The position numbers and the translations under genes were made by a program. This document shows positions 33,215 to 42,823 of a DNA stretch of 64,000 nt, one piece after another. The stretch is from Hetaerina americana. Its lineage: Eukaryota; Arthropoda; Insecta; Odonata; Calopterygidae. Location of the stretch: contig JAKTNV010000001.1 of NCBI GenBank assembly GCA_022747635.1, forward strand, positions 26,428,490 to 26,492,489, given 5' to 3'. Under the pieces are notes generated by a model. It had not been told where the DNA came from. It made no database searches and worked only from the letters and a program-made list of their open reading frames with translations. Positions within the stretch are counted from its first letter, which is position 1. Every line of letters starts with the position of its first letter.

Positions 33215-34987
33215 ATGGAACCTTTTAAAGAAGGAGAATGGGTGATCTTACATCAATTGAACAAGAAAAAGTTGGCTCGTATTGAACGGAAGGGATTTGC
33301 CACTCTTGGAAAGGACTTTGTTTCACTTGAAGGTGCCATTGGATCACTTCCATGGACCAATTTCAAGATGGAGCTGCATTCTGGTCATAAGTCTGGAAAA
33401 CGTATGTTCAGAATTGTACCCTTAGAAGAAGATGATAATAGTGATTTGGATCCTTGTGATCATGATCAGGGTGCTTTAGGTGAGGAAGAAGACAGAGACA
33501 ACAGGACCATTAATGATGATGGTCAGTCTCAGAGTCTTTCATCCACTGAGATAGAAGCATTACGTGAAGGTGGGCTTACAGGCAAGGAAATTGTTAACCA
33601 TCTCATAGCAAACAGTTCAACATATGACAGAAAGACTCGATATGCCAAATCCAAGTATCTCAAGAAGAAGGAAAGTAAGCATTGTTTAAGGGAGAAAATA
33701 AGTATCCGAAGGACTACTCTTTCCAGTGTTACGGAAGTGCTATGCAGTGGTGGGGGTGGAGAGGGCAGCCGTGGTTCCATTTCAGGAATGAGACTTGATA
33801 CTCTGTCTCAAATGTTGACAGCTTTGAACATCCAGTGGAAGAGGATACCATCAGTCAAGCAAAAGCCAGCTTCACAGATTGCTTTAAATGCAAAAAAGAA
33901 AGGTAAAGCATCTGTGGATGTTAACGCTAGACCTAGTGAAAACTCAGCAAAATCTGATTGTGGAACCGATATGGTGGAATTAGCTGAAAATAAAGGTAGC
34001 CCCAGAGATGATTCAGGTCTTGAAAAGACATTAGAAATGGAGGTTGATGTAAAGGGGATTGCACCAGTAGAGAATGTGAATTTTGAATCTGGGACTACCT
34101 ATGTTGTATATGAAAGTGGTAACTGGGGTCTGTTAGTAGCTTCACTCCTCACTCTCCTTCCAGCCGAAGGCCCTCGGCTCATACATTTATATCCTGGCCA
34201 TGGGGTTCCATGTCTCATTGCCCCCAGGGCTCTCAACTTCCCCAAGGAAAAGTTCTCAATGCTCTCCAGTGTGAACATTAAAGCACTGCTTGAAGTACTT
34301 GAAAAAGGAGGGAATTTAACCAGTGATGATAAGTTGGAAGCAAAGACAAATGCTAATGAAGAATATCATGTTGCTGAATGCGAAAAAAATACCGAAGAGG
34401 TGATTAATTGTGTTTTTGATGTAAAAAAAGAGGTAGGTGATGACGGTATGATGGAAGAAACCAAAGCGAATGGCTCAGGAAATGTGACAGCTTGTGGCAA
34501 TGCAGAGTTGAGTGAAACTGTTTGTGAAAATAGGAAAAGAAAGATAGAAGCCGGGGAGGAAGGAGTGGAGGTGGAAATTTTGGCTAAAAAACCCCGTTGG
34601 CAGTTGGAAGCAGAAAAAGCTGCTGACTTACTGACATCAAGCAAGGCTGATGGGCTGATTGTTGTTGCCTCAAGGGAACACCCTGTCTCAATTGTTCTCT
34701 CACTTCTGCCTTTTCTTGCCCCTTCTCGGCCTTTCGTTGTCTACTGCCCACACAGGGAGCCTCTTCTTAATCTGTATGCGGTGTTGAAAGGGTGGCAACC
34801 ATGGACCACAAATTATGGAAAATGTGGTGGTAAGGATGGTGTTCCTAGGGTAGCAAACTTGAGAGTGATGGAGAATTGGCTTCGAAATTACCAAGTACTG
34901 CCAAATAGGACTCACCCTGAAGTGAATATGACACCCGGTGGAGGTTTTGTTTTGACTGGCACCATCATTGATTTTAGTGAAAATTGA
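33215..34987 (+). CDS. TRMT6: tRNA (adenine-58-N1)-methyltransferase non-catalytic subunit TRM6
   Basis: 590 residues in a single exon. TRM6 binds tRNA and pairs with the catalytic TRMT61 subunit to make 1-methyladenosine at position 58 of tRNAs, mainly in the nucleus. N-terminal barrel-like part: MEPFKEGEWVILHQLNKKKL. Then from residue about 112: EIEALREGGLTGKEIVNHLI and TRYAKSKYLKKKE, the family helix with ENSTTF-like motif; MRLDTLSQML near 192. The Rossmann-like part has VYESGNWGLLVASLLTLLP near 294 and, at the end, ADGLIVVASREHPVSIVLSL, PSRPFVVYCPHREPLL and WLRNYQVLPNRTHPEVNM, GGGFVLTG. Two acidic/lysine-rich insertions interrupt the conserved blocks, about 208-292 and 370-460. I chose ATG 33215 because the upstream frame has no earlier ATG. 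Absence of introns contrasts with the neighbours. Downstream polyadenylation signal at 35104. Confidence 0.95.
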   Translation: MEPFKEGEWVILHQLNKKKLARIERKGFATLGKDFVSLEGAIGSLPWTNFKMELHSGHKSGKRMFRIVPLEEDDNSDLDPCDHDQGALGEEEDRDNRTINDDGQSQSLSSTEIEALREGGLTGKEIVNHLIANSSTYDRKTRYAKSKYLKKKESKHCLREKISIRRTTLSSVTEVLCSGGGGEGSRGSISGMRLDTLSQMLTALNIQWKRIPSVKQKPASQIALNAKKKGKASVDVNARPSENSAKSDCGTDMVELAENKGSPRDDSGLEKTLEMEVDVKGIAPVENVNFESGTTYVVYESGNWGLLVASLLTLLPAEGPRLIHLYPGHGVPCLIAPRALNFPKEKFSMLSSVNIKALLEVLEKGGNLTSDDKLEAKTNANEEYHVAECEKNTEEVINCVFDVKKEVGDDGMMEETKANGSGNVTACGNAELSETVCENRKRKIEAGEEGVEVEILAKKPRWQLEAEKAADLLTSSKADGLIVVASREHPVSIVLSLLPFLAPSRPFVVYCPHREPLLNLYAVLKGWQPWTTNYGKCGGKDGVPRVANLRVMENWLRNYQVLPNRTHPEVNMTPGGGFVLTGTIIDFSEN

Positions 34988-35103
34988 TGTTCATGCAGTG
35001 AAATTTTTGTCTTTTTTATTTGAGAGGTGGTGCACTGTGTAAGACCTCCTGTTTGGACTCAAACAAATGTGTTAATTTTTCAATTATTTTGACATTTATA
35101 TTA

Positions 35104-35109
35104 AATAAA
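35104..35109 (+). promoter_or_regulatory. TRMT6 polyadenylation signal
   Basis: AATAAA 117 bases after the TRMT6 stop codon, followed by TG-rich sequence (GTGTGGGTGTG) as expected downstream of a cleavage site. Confidence 0.6.
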
Positions 35110-35754
35110 TTTCTTAAAGTGTGGGTGTGTATACTATATTGACAATTTAATTATTTCATCTGTAATTTCATCAACGTCAAGCCAGGGGATCCATAATATA
35201 AATTTTTACGGTTTGAATCACTTATAAGTAGTGGTACTGAAATACTATTAGGTCTATCTAAATATATGGAGTGGGGTGCTGCTTCCACCATGCCTTTAAA
35301 AAAACCAGAATTGATGTGAATATATTAATGAGGAAAATGCATATGAGATGTTAGTTAGCCGTTTGTATTGGTTTTTACAAAATCATGCAAAATACATTTG
35401 ATATATGAATAAATAAAACTATTGAATTTTGAAATTATATTGTGGAGTCATTATACTGGTAATTTATTTAAAATAAATTTCCAATTGAGGACTAACTTCA
35501 GAAAAGTTGGATAACAAACATTTCTGAAGAGCACTAATACCAACAGCATATAATTTAGCAAGAAACTTTGCAACATATGAAAGATAACAATTGTTTTAGG
35601 AGTAGAAACTTTTAATGGCTTTTCATTTGTTAGTTCTTATTACATTATTAATATGATACAGTTAAACCTGTAATGTCGCCATGTGCATGTCTGAAGGAAC
35701 ACTTGATCCAGCAATGTAAGGGTATTTAATTGTTTGAAATAGTTGTATTACACA

Positions 35755-36015
35755 AAAGCCACAGTAATCAATCTAGAGGTTGCTTGATTAGATGATGGTA
35801 GAGCTCACTTCATGAATGCCAAGCCCGAGGACATGTAAAATTCAAGTGTGAGGATAGGGGGAGCCTGTTCCTTTCCCTGTGTGCCTGTGGTATTCTCTCT
35901 CCTGAAAAATCACATAGGTTGAGTGAAATTGAGGGTACCCTATTTCCCAGTGTTGTCTAGAAATGAACCTGGGCTCTCTGGTCAGTGACCAAGTGATTTA
36001 TCCACCATGCACCAT
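35755..36015 (-). mobile_element. tRNA-derived SINE, family A, copy 3
   Basis: Diverged copy: CACAGTAATCAATC, GTTCCTTTCCCTGTG, AAAAATCACATAGG and a degraded head (GAACCTGGGCTCTCTGGTC) in the expected order. Confidence 0.7.
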
Positions 36016-38122
36016 TAAAATTAATATGCATTGAAACTTTAGAGCAAATTCATTGAATAAAATAAGCCAAACTGAGTTGCCAGTGTCTTAGGACTATTCT
36101 TTTCATTGTCACAGAAGAATTGAAAATCAGTTTTTGTTGTATCTTGCAAATGAGATGTCGTCACAATGTGTGTTGTTTACTAATGTGTTTACACCCCATA
36201 ATGGTAGTTTGTGAAATAATTAAAATTTTCAGCTCCTTAATTACTGACTCATCCACTTTTGATGCACTCATGGACTTTGGAATAGGAAAAATTATGTAAT
36301 GAGAAGGTAAATATCTTTCTGCTAGGCTCATTGCTTAACTTGCAACACTCATTTCATCTTTAGTTTGTAAAATTTAGCACAAAGCTGGTTAGAATCCATC
36401 AATAACTGATATATTTTGCTATTATTCCTGGAGCTATTTTCTTATAGCATGAATTACATGTAAGTAATTAGTTTAATACCATGGAGGAGTGCACCAAGTG
36501 CATTCAAAATATTTTGTGGGCACACATGAAAAATTAACTGCATGCTTAAGATTAAATGTCTCTAAGTACAAGAAGCATAGTATCAGGGAATAGCAAATGC
36601 TAGTTATTTTCTGTACTACTCAGTATTTCTTTTATTTTTGATATTATGGTTGATATAATTGAAAGCACTTTTGAAAATAAATAAGATGGGCTTTCAATTT
36701 CTTCTCATAATTCTCTATCTCTAATTATAATTTTCCTGCAAATAAATAACATATTTGCCAAGTGCTGTCCAAATTATGTCATCTATGTTAAAAACCTCTC
36801 TTGAATACTTAAAACTATATTTTTCTTTGCCTCCCATATCTTCCTCCGTCATCCCTTCTTTGATGGTGTTGTCTTATTTTTTGTCAATAAGTTAACAATT
36901 GGAGAGCTTAGAGGAAGGAGAAATTCTAGGGATGGGGACCTCTCACTCTCATAATCTGGAAGGAAATTTTCCTCCTAGGTCCCATGAAAAGATCATTACC
37001 AATTCTCAATTAACACATTCCTTCACTACTGAAGCCCCCGGAGTAATAATGTGGACAAGCTTCCCAAATTAATGCATTAATATCATTGGAGCCTTAGTTT
37101 CAAGTTACATTAGGTGCCCGAGAAGGTCATGGGACATCAAGTGTTGCTGTAGATGCAACAAAAACATTTGGTTTCCTCCCTCCACTTAGCTGGGGGGGCA
37201 AAGATGGAGGAGAAATTTGCTACATGAGAGGGGTACAGTCTAGGGAAGGGGACCATCTTTCTATATGTCTGTGGTGCCACTGGTTTGTATTCCAAGCTCA
37301 GTGTCGTACCTAACTCAAATTTTCAAATAGGTCTCAGCCCTCCTCTGAGATGCCCTGATTGGTTACCATCACTTAACCCTTAGTGCTTACAGTCAGGAAC
37401 CCTCATGACCCTAATTTCCTCTGAAATGTTCTCCTTCCCAAAGTCCCTGAAGAAATTCATATGAAGATATTTTTGTAGTTTTAAACAATTTTGCATTCGT
37501 ATGGAAACTTATGCAAATTGCTCTGCACTAATGGGAGTATGCTCCTTCCAAAGAACATAGTTCAGAAAGTTCACCCCTACTTCAATTGAAAAAATCACAT
37601 TTTTCCCTACTCTCTAACTCACAATCTTGAAATTCCTTTAAGCCTAACTCTTTGGCTACTTTCTCCTGTAACACAAATGCAGATTAATAAATACTTGTTA
37701 GAAAGCCCGGAATTTGTTTAAATAAGAACACGTTTGTTAGTGAGCATTGTGTATTTATCTGCTATTTTGCAATTTTCACCATAGAGTCAGGTTTACCCTG
37801 AAGCTTAAAAATGCCAATAGGTGGTAGTTAGTTTTGTGCATATCAATTATTCCTTCTTGCAAGCTATTCAAACATGAGGACAATGCTGTAGTGCTGAAGC
37901 CCAGCAGATTATAAGGTACCCTGAATAGCTTCAGTGGGGTAGGTACCAAACCAAAAAAATGATCTTGGGTGCAAATGTATCTAAAACAAAAGTAGCTATA
38001 TGATAATGAGATTGATTACATAGTTAATGAAAAAGGTGAATTAACAGAACAAGTGGATGATATGTTTTTTTGGGCAGGAAGTTTATTGAAGATTGTATAA
38101 CATGCGGAGACAAGCGGTGAGA
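36016..38122. other. no recognisable feature
   Basis: Intergenic AT-rich sequence with no supported gene, SINE head or element ends. Confidence 0.45.
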
Positions 38123-38243
38123 ATAAGTTTGTAGAATAGAGGATTACCTTATAGCTAATTGAGTAGCTTCAGGCGTGATGTGGTGGAAGTCGAATGTAAT
38201 GAATAACTGATCGTAGCACTTTTCCACCCAATAAAATTTATTT

Positions 38244-38278
38244 TACGACCAAGTTTCGATGTATTACATCATCATCAG
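38244..38278 (-). ncRNA. hammerhead-ribozyme-like motif, left arm
   Basis: On the - strand: CTGATGA (38278-38272), hairpin GATGT-AAT-ACATC, GAAAC, TTGGTC, then GTAAAATAAA. TTAC before the box can pair with GTAA after the GTC as stem I. All conserved core bases are present; stem III is very short. Confidence 0.75.
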
Positions 38279-38569
38279 GTAACAAAATGAAGTTGTGTGC
38301 AGTCATATATTTGTACATTTAACATTCCAGAAGGAGGAGAGTGGATGTGGTAGGAAACGAGGGGAGGAAGATGAGGAGAAAAAGAAGGGGGGACACAGAA
38401 ATATATATATATAGTATAATACAGCAAACCCTCATATAGTCTTAGTGATTCCCTCTGATTCATGCCATCCCATTACCCATAAACTAGCCAGCTTCCATTC
38501 CATGATAAATAGGTTAATTAAAATCCTCATTCCTAAAACATTTTGACCATGAACTAAATGCATCACCGT

Positions 38570-39035
38570 CAACAATGGCTACAAGGAGGATTTGATCAAC
38601 TCCTTAATCCGGAAGAACAAAGCTCGCTACCAACATAACCACCTCCCTGCACACGGAAACCTGAAAATGGTGCAAAATCCTTCTCATCAACAACACGTAG
38701 TGCCAGTTAGCCAATGGACTCCCCAAGGACAAATTTAAAGCCCCTTCAACATATTGAAAGTCCTGTGCAAAAACAAAAAGGCCATTGACAATTCAAGAAA
38801 GAGTGGTGTGTATGTGTTAGTGTGAGTGCAAAGCCATATATGTGGGCCAAACTGGTAGTAATTTCTCCACCCGAATTAAAGAAAATGAGAAGTGCATGAT
38901 CTTAGGCAACACCACATCAATGCTTGCCAGACATACTCGAGACCAACCACGTCCGCGGATTCAAATTTCAAGTGCTACATGTGCTGAATAAAAGCAAAAA
39001 ATTAGATGCGTTAGATCAATTTAAATCGTCCAAGT
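38570..39035 (+). pseudogene. Penelope GIY-YIG endonuclease remnant
   Basis: With one frameshift near 38825, the + strand reads KSGVYVLVCECKAIYVGQTG (the GVY...YVGQTG motif corresponding to GIY...YIG), then STRIKENEKCMILGN, TTSMLARHT and, after another shift, FKFQVLHVLNKSKKLDALEQ. In Penelope-like elements this endonuclease domain sits C-terminal to the reverse transcriptase. A preceding 38590-38750 stretch reads YKEDLINSLIRKNKARYQHN. Stops and shifts make it non-functional. Confidence 0.75.
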
Positions 39036-39523
39036 GAAGAAGAACACCCCCTCCTCAATGGTATGCAGTTCACTTCCTCCTCCCCCCTCCTTTCCATCAA
39101 CTTTTGTTTTTGAATATTGACCACTTGTTACACACAACCGCCCCCCCCCCAGTGTGTGAGTTAAGTGTGGGGTATTCTGCCCCCACCCTTCCAGAAGGGC
39201 CTAATCCCCTATTCTGGACTCCAACCCCTGGTCTGCCTACTAGCATCGTCCTGGCTGCTGATGGGTTATTGGTGACTGCTGCCATTCACCCAAGTGGACC
39301 AATTTGCAATTTAAGACTATGCATACTGTTGTTAACGAGGTTGAAACTCTGTATTCTACTATCCTTTGTAAACATCTCCCCTCTCTTCATGCCCCCCCTT
39401 TCCCTCTTGCTCCGACCTTCTTTTCCCCCCCTCTCTTCCTCCCCTCGTTTCCAACCACATCCACTCCCCTCCTGGAATGTTAAATGTACAAATATAAGAC
39501 AGCACACAACTTCATTTTGTTAC

Positions 39524-39556
39524 CTGATGATTATGTAGTACATCGAAACCTGGTCG
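39524..39556 (+). ncRNA. hammerhead-ribozyme-like motif, right arm
   Basis: CTGATGA (39524-39530), hairpin ATGT-AGT-ACAT, GAAAC (39545-39549), CTGGTC, then GTAAAATAAA. TTAC/GTAA can form stem I. Core complete. Same structure as the left-arm copy in opposite orientation. Confidence 0.78.
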
Positions 39557-40574
39557 TAAAATAAATTTTATCGAGTGGAAAAGTGCTATGATCAGTTATT
39601 ATGTTCGACTTCACCACTTCATGCCTGAAGCTATTCAATTTGCTAAAAGGTAATCCTCTATTCTACAAACTTATACTCACTGCTCATCTGTGTTATTTTG
39701 ATGTGTGTGTCAACTTTCATTTTGGTAGCTATTGGGAGTTAATGAAGTTGAGTTATGATAATGTCATAACTAATATCAAAATAAGGGAAGCCAAACCTGT
39801 ATAGTACCATGTGGAGAAATCTGTCTTGTACTCATTCTAATAAATTGGAATTTGAATCATAATAAGGCAACCACACTGGGGACAATACATGTTGGCCTGA
39901 CGAGAAAGCAAAACAGACTTCTAAATCAGCTTATGTCCAGAAAATCTTAAGTAACACAATAAATGAAACTACTAATCTAAATTGAAACTACTCTGTGAAT
40001 ATGTCCTTTGAAATTCAATTTGCTGTCAAAGTAATGAGCATTAATTCACTTTCTACTTCATAATGCAATCAATACAGTGAATGATACAGTAAATTTTCTT
40101 TAACTTCTCAAGTAAAGATTGTTTGGGCCAGTAGCAAAAAGAAACTTTGTTTTATGTTATTTAGTTAAATATTTGAGCCATTATTTCCTTAGAATATTGA
40201 CTACATCAGAAATGCCATGGAAACAATGTCATTCTGGCATCATTGTTTACAATATAGACATTTACCAAAGTGAAATTATCATAATATGAACCAGAATGAA
40301 TTCCATTTCTCAAGATAAATATGACAAAGTAATATGACTTAATTATCATCTTCAGGGAAAATAAAATGCTCTATGGACCATCCAAAATATTTTGGGAAAT
40401 ATGATAAACCGTAAAATATCCTTAAGCTCGCTAAAAAGCTGTAATAAGCATTTTCACAGGCAGCAACTCTGCCCTACTCCTTTACCAAGCTGTGTCCAGT
40501 TTGTCAAACTGCTATAAATGCTGATGGCCACTTTTTGTTTCATGTACATTATGTAAGATGTAGTTTTCAGTATT

Positions 40575-40810
40575 ACTTCGTGGACACTTTCCACGACTCC
40601 AAGAATTTACTGTGTATTTCTACTTAAAATATTTATTCAAATGACCTAGGTTTAGTGTTTAGTGTCATCATCAGGTGGCCTCTGCCATCTGATGCACCAA
40701 ATGTGTGGTGTGGTGACGTGATGATGACACTGTACATTGAAACTGAGGTTATTACAATAAATACTTTCTGTGACAATACATAGTGTATTCCTGGAGTCAT
40801 CTACAGTCCT
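40575..40810. mobile_element. palindromic pair of Penelope-like ends with hammerhead-like motifs
   Basis: About 40575-40675 (CACTTTCCACGACTCCAAGA ... TGTCATCATCAG) is an imperfect inverted copy of about 40719-40810 (TGATGATGACACTGTACATT ... GGAGTCATCTACAGT). The left arm on the - strand has CTGATGATGACACT with a hairpin, then AAACC, TAGGTC. The right arm on the + strand has GTGATGATGACACT with a hairpin, then GAAAC, TGAGGTT, and AATAAA. No coding sequence remains between the arms. Confidence 0.6.
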
Positions 40811-40859
40811 TGAATTAGCTGTCTGTCCCTCAGTCTACATTGTTTGTTTGGAGAATATC

Positions 40860-41400
40860 CATCTGTCTACTTCATTCCACTGTGTTAAATTATTTTCCAC
40901 GGCTATGAAAAAAAGACTTTCCCACTATCACTCTCCAATCAGCCTTAAAGCACTATGGCATTTGTTATACACCATTCTCTTCTGAATCTAAAATGTTCTT
41001 CCTCTACATTCTCTTCCATTATTCTTTGGAGCCTCTGTTTTAATACTTTTAGCAGTGTTTAGGTAGCAGTTATACTTGTTGTTGTTCTGCACTTCTCACA
41101 CTTTTTGGTTCCTGCTTTGTTGTAATTGGTATCATAATCATCTTCATGAAGACCTCTGGCCTTATTTTATTGCACATTACTGCTATTTTCTGTATATCCT
41201 CCTTTCCTATTAATTTAAAGAAGTTTAGGGAAATTCACCTGCTTTTGCTGGTTTTCTATTTCTCTTGGTTTTGATTGCGATATGCATTGTATATGCATGT
41301 GGGCACTTTCCCTCTTCTCTTTTCCTCCTGCCCTTCCCATTTGACTTCATAAACCCTGTCATACCATTTTTCTTTCCATTTCAATCTTAAGGTTGTTCAT
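40860..41400 (-). mobile_element. decayed RTE-type LINE fragment
   Basis: The - strand, with frame changes, reads LLKVLKQRLQRIMEENVEEE then HFRFRREWCITNAI near 41060-40950, the equivalent of the GFRKGRGTRDAI block, and KKCEKCRTTTSITAT just before. The region further right reads a lysine-rich leader. Old, inactivated copy. Confidence 0.55.
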
Positions 41401-42494
41401 ATTTCAGCTTGTAATAGAGTCGTTACATACTCGTATAATGTCCCAATATGTATTTCTCTGTTTCTGTTTAATAATTCCTCTGTTGTCTTTGGAGAGCTTG
41501 AAGCTATTATATGGCCACAATTTTTTTTATTTGAAGAAGATAAAATCACAGTACCCCACCACGAATACCCTTACCCTTTAATACAGTGGTTTTCTCTTGA
41601 CTTCTGTAATCTTCTACCACTGACCTTGACAAATTTCTCCACTTTTAGAAGCAGTTTTTCACTTCAGGGAAATAGAGTACCCTGTTCCACCACCTGCTCA
41701 TCCACCCTCCATGGGGTCAGTGGCACTTGGTAGTGGGAAGAGATTCAGAATGTATGTTGGTTTGATGTTATTTTGAGATATCTAATTTCTAATAGTCATG
41801 ATGCATCTCTTTAGATTATTGAACCCATTTTTATTTCACACTTATCCCATTAAAATTTGGTACTCATAATTATTGTAATCCAAATCTGCTAGGCTGAGTT
41901 AACATATCCGTTAATGGATACAAAATCTATCCTACTATACAAGCATATCCTCATTGTAGTTGAATATATATTTCCCAATATTGGTGTACTCTCAGGGTTA
42001 ATATTTTAATGAATCACTTTCATTGCATTCAATAAATGCTAATTGACCATATTCACAATTTCTTCCACTAATTTCCTTCATTTATTCTTCCTCAAAATCA
42101 GAAAATGTAGAGTAAACAAATTGATGTACATTTTTCTCAAATTCATGCAATTCTCTGGTAGTTCAACGCCAAACAGTTGATCCATACATATCATACCAAG
42201 ACGAGATCCATATTATATCCTTCCCCCATTATGCTATGTCTATTGTTACTCTCTTTAATCAAGACTTTGCCCAAAACTCAAGATTTTCTTCATAACACTC
42301 ATTTCTCATAACATAACTTACTCCCTCTCTTTCTCCTAAAGTTACACTCATTGCATTCCTCCGATCAGGTACTACTAAAATTTCCAAGCATAAGTTAATC
42401 AAATTGCAGACGTTAGTAACTTTTCCTAACTTTCAAAATTTCTCTTAACTATACCATATATGTCTAGAGCTTTTACAAGCTTAAAAAAAATATG
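41401..42494. other. no recognisable feature
   Basis: AT-rich sequence; no supported gene or repeat boundary. Confidence 0.4.
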
Positions 42495-42682
42495 CTGGCC
42501 CTGGTGATGGCAGGGCATGCCAACCCAGAGGTCCCAGGTTCGACTCCCACCTAGGTGTGTTTTTCTCCACCTGGGGCTTGGGTGTTTGTAATTTGTTAAG
42601 TGATCATTGATCAGACTTTACTGCTGCTACCAGGACAATTACCTAATTGCAATGATAAATTCTTAAATAAATAAATAAATTG
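42495..42682 (+). mobile_element. tRNA-derived SINE-like element, family D
   Basis: A-box-like GGCCCTGGTGATGGCAGGGC head, B-box-like CCCAGGTTCGACTCCCACC at about 42533, an unrelated body and an (AAAT)n tail at 42663-42681. Single copy in this window. Confidence 0.6.
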
Positions 42683-42823
42683 TCTTTGTTACAATATTGC
42701 TAAAAGTCTGACATAGGCAGAAGTTCTGTTTATGGATTAATGTGAAATACTACTGCTCCATTGATTTGATAAATATTAACTTTCCTGCACTCATTGTCAC
42801 ATCAATTCGATAGGTTTTTACAT

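Larger units (their letters stand above)
38123..39680 (+). mobile_element. Penelope-like element with ~280-bp inverted end repeats
   Basis: Bases about 38123-38395 (AATAAGTTTGTAGAATAGAG..., TAGCTTCAGGCGTGATG..., CAAAATGAAGTTGTGTGC...) recur inverted at about 39395-39672, with scattered differences. Each arm carries a hammerhead-like motif (38244-38278 on -, 39524-39556 on +), AATAAA-like signals and flanking tails. Between the arms is a GIY-YIG endonuclease remnant; the reverse transcriptase is missing. Head-to-head end repeats of this sort are known for Penelope-like elements. The whole unit could fold into a very large hairpin. Confidence 0.8.
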
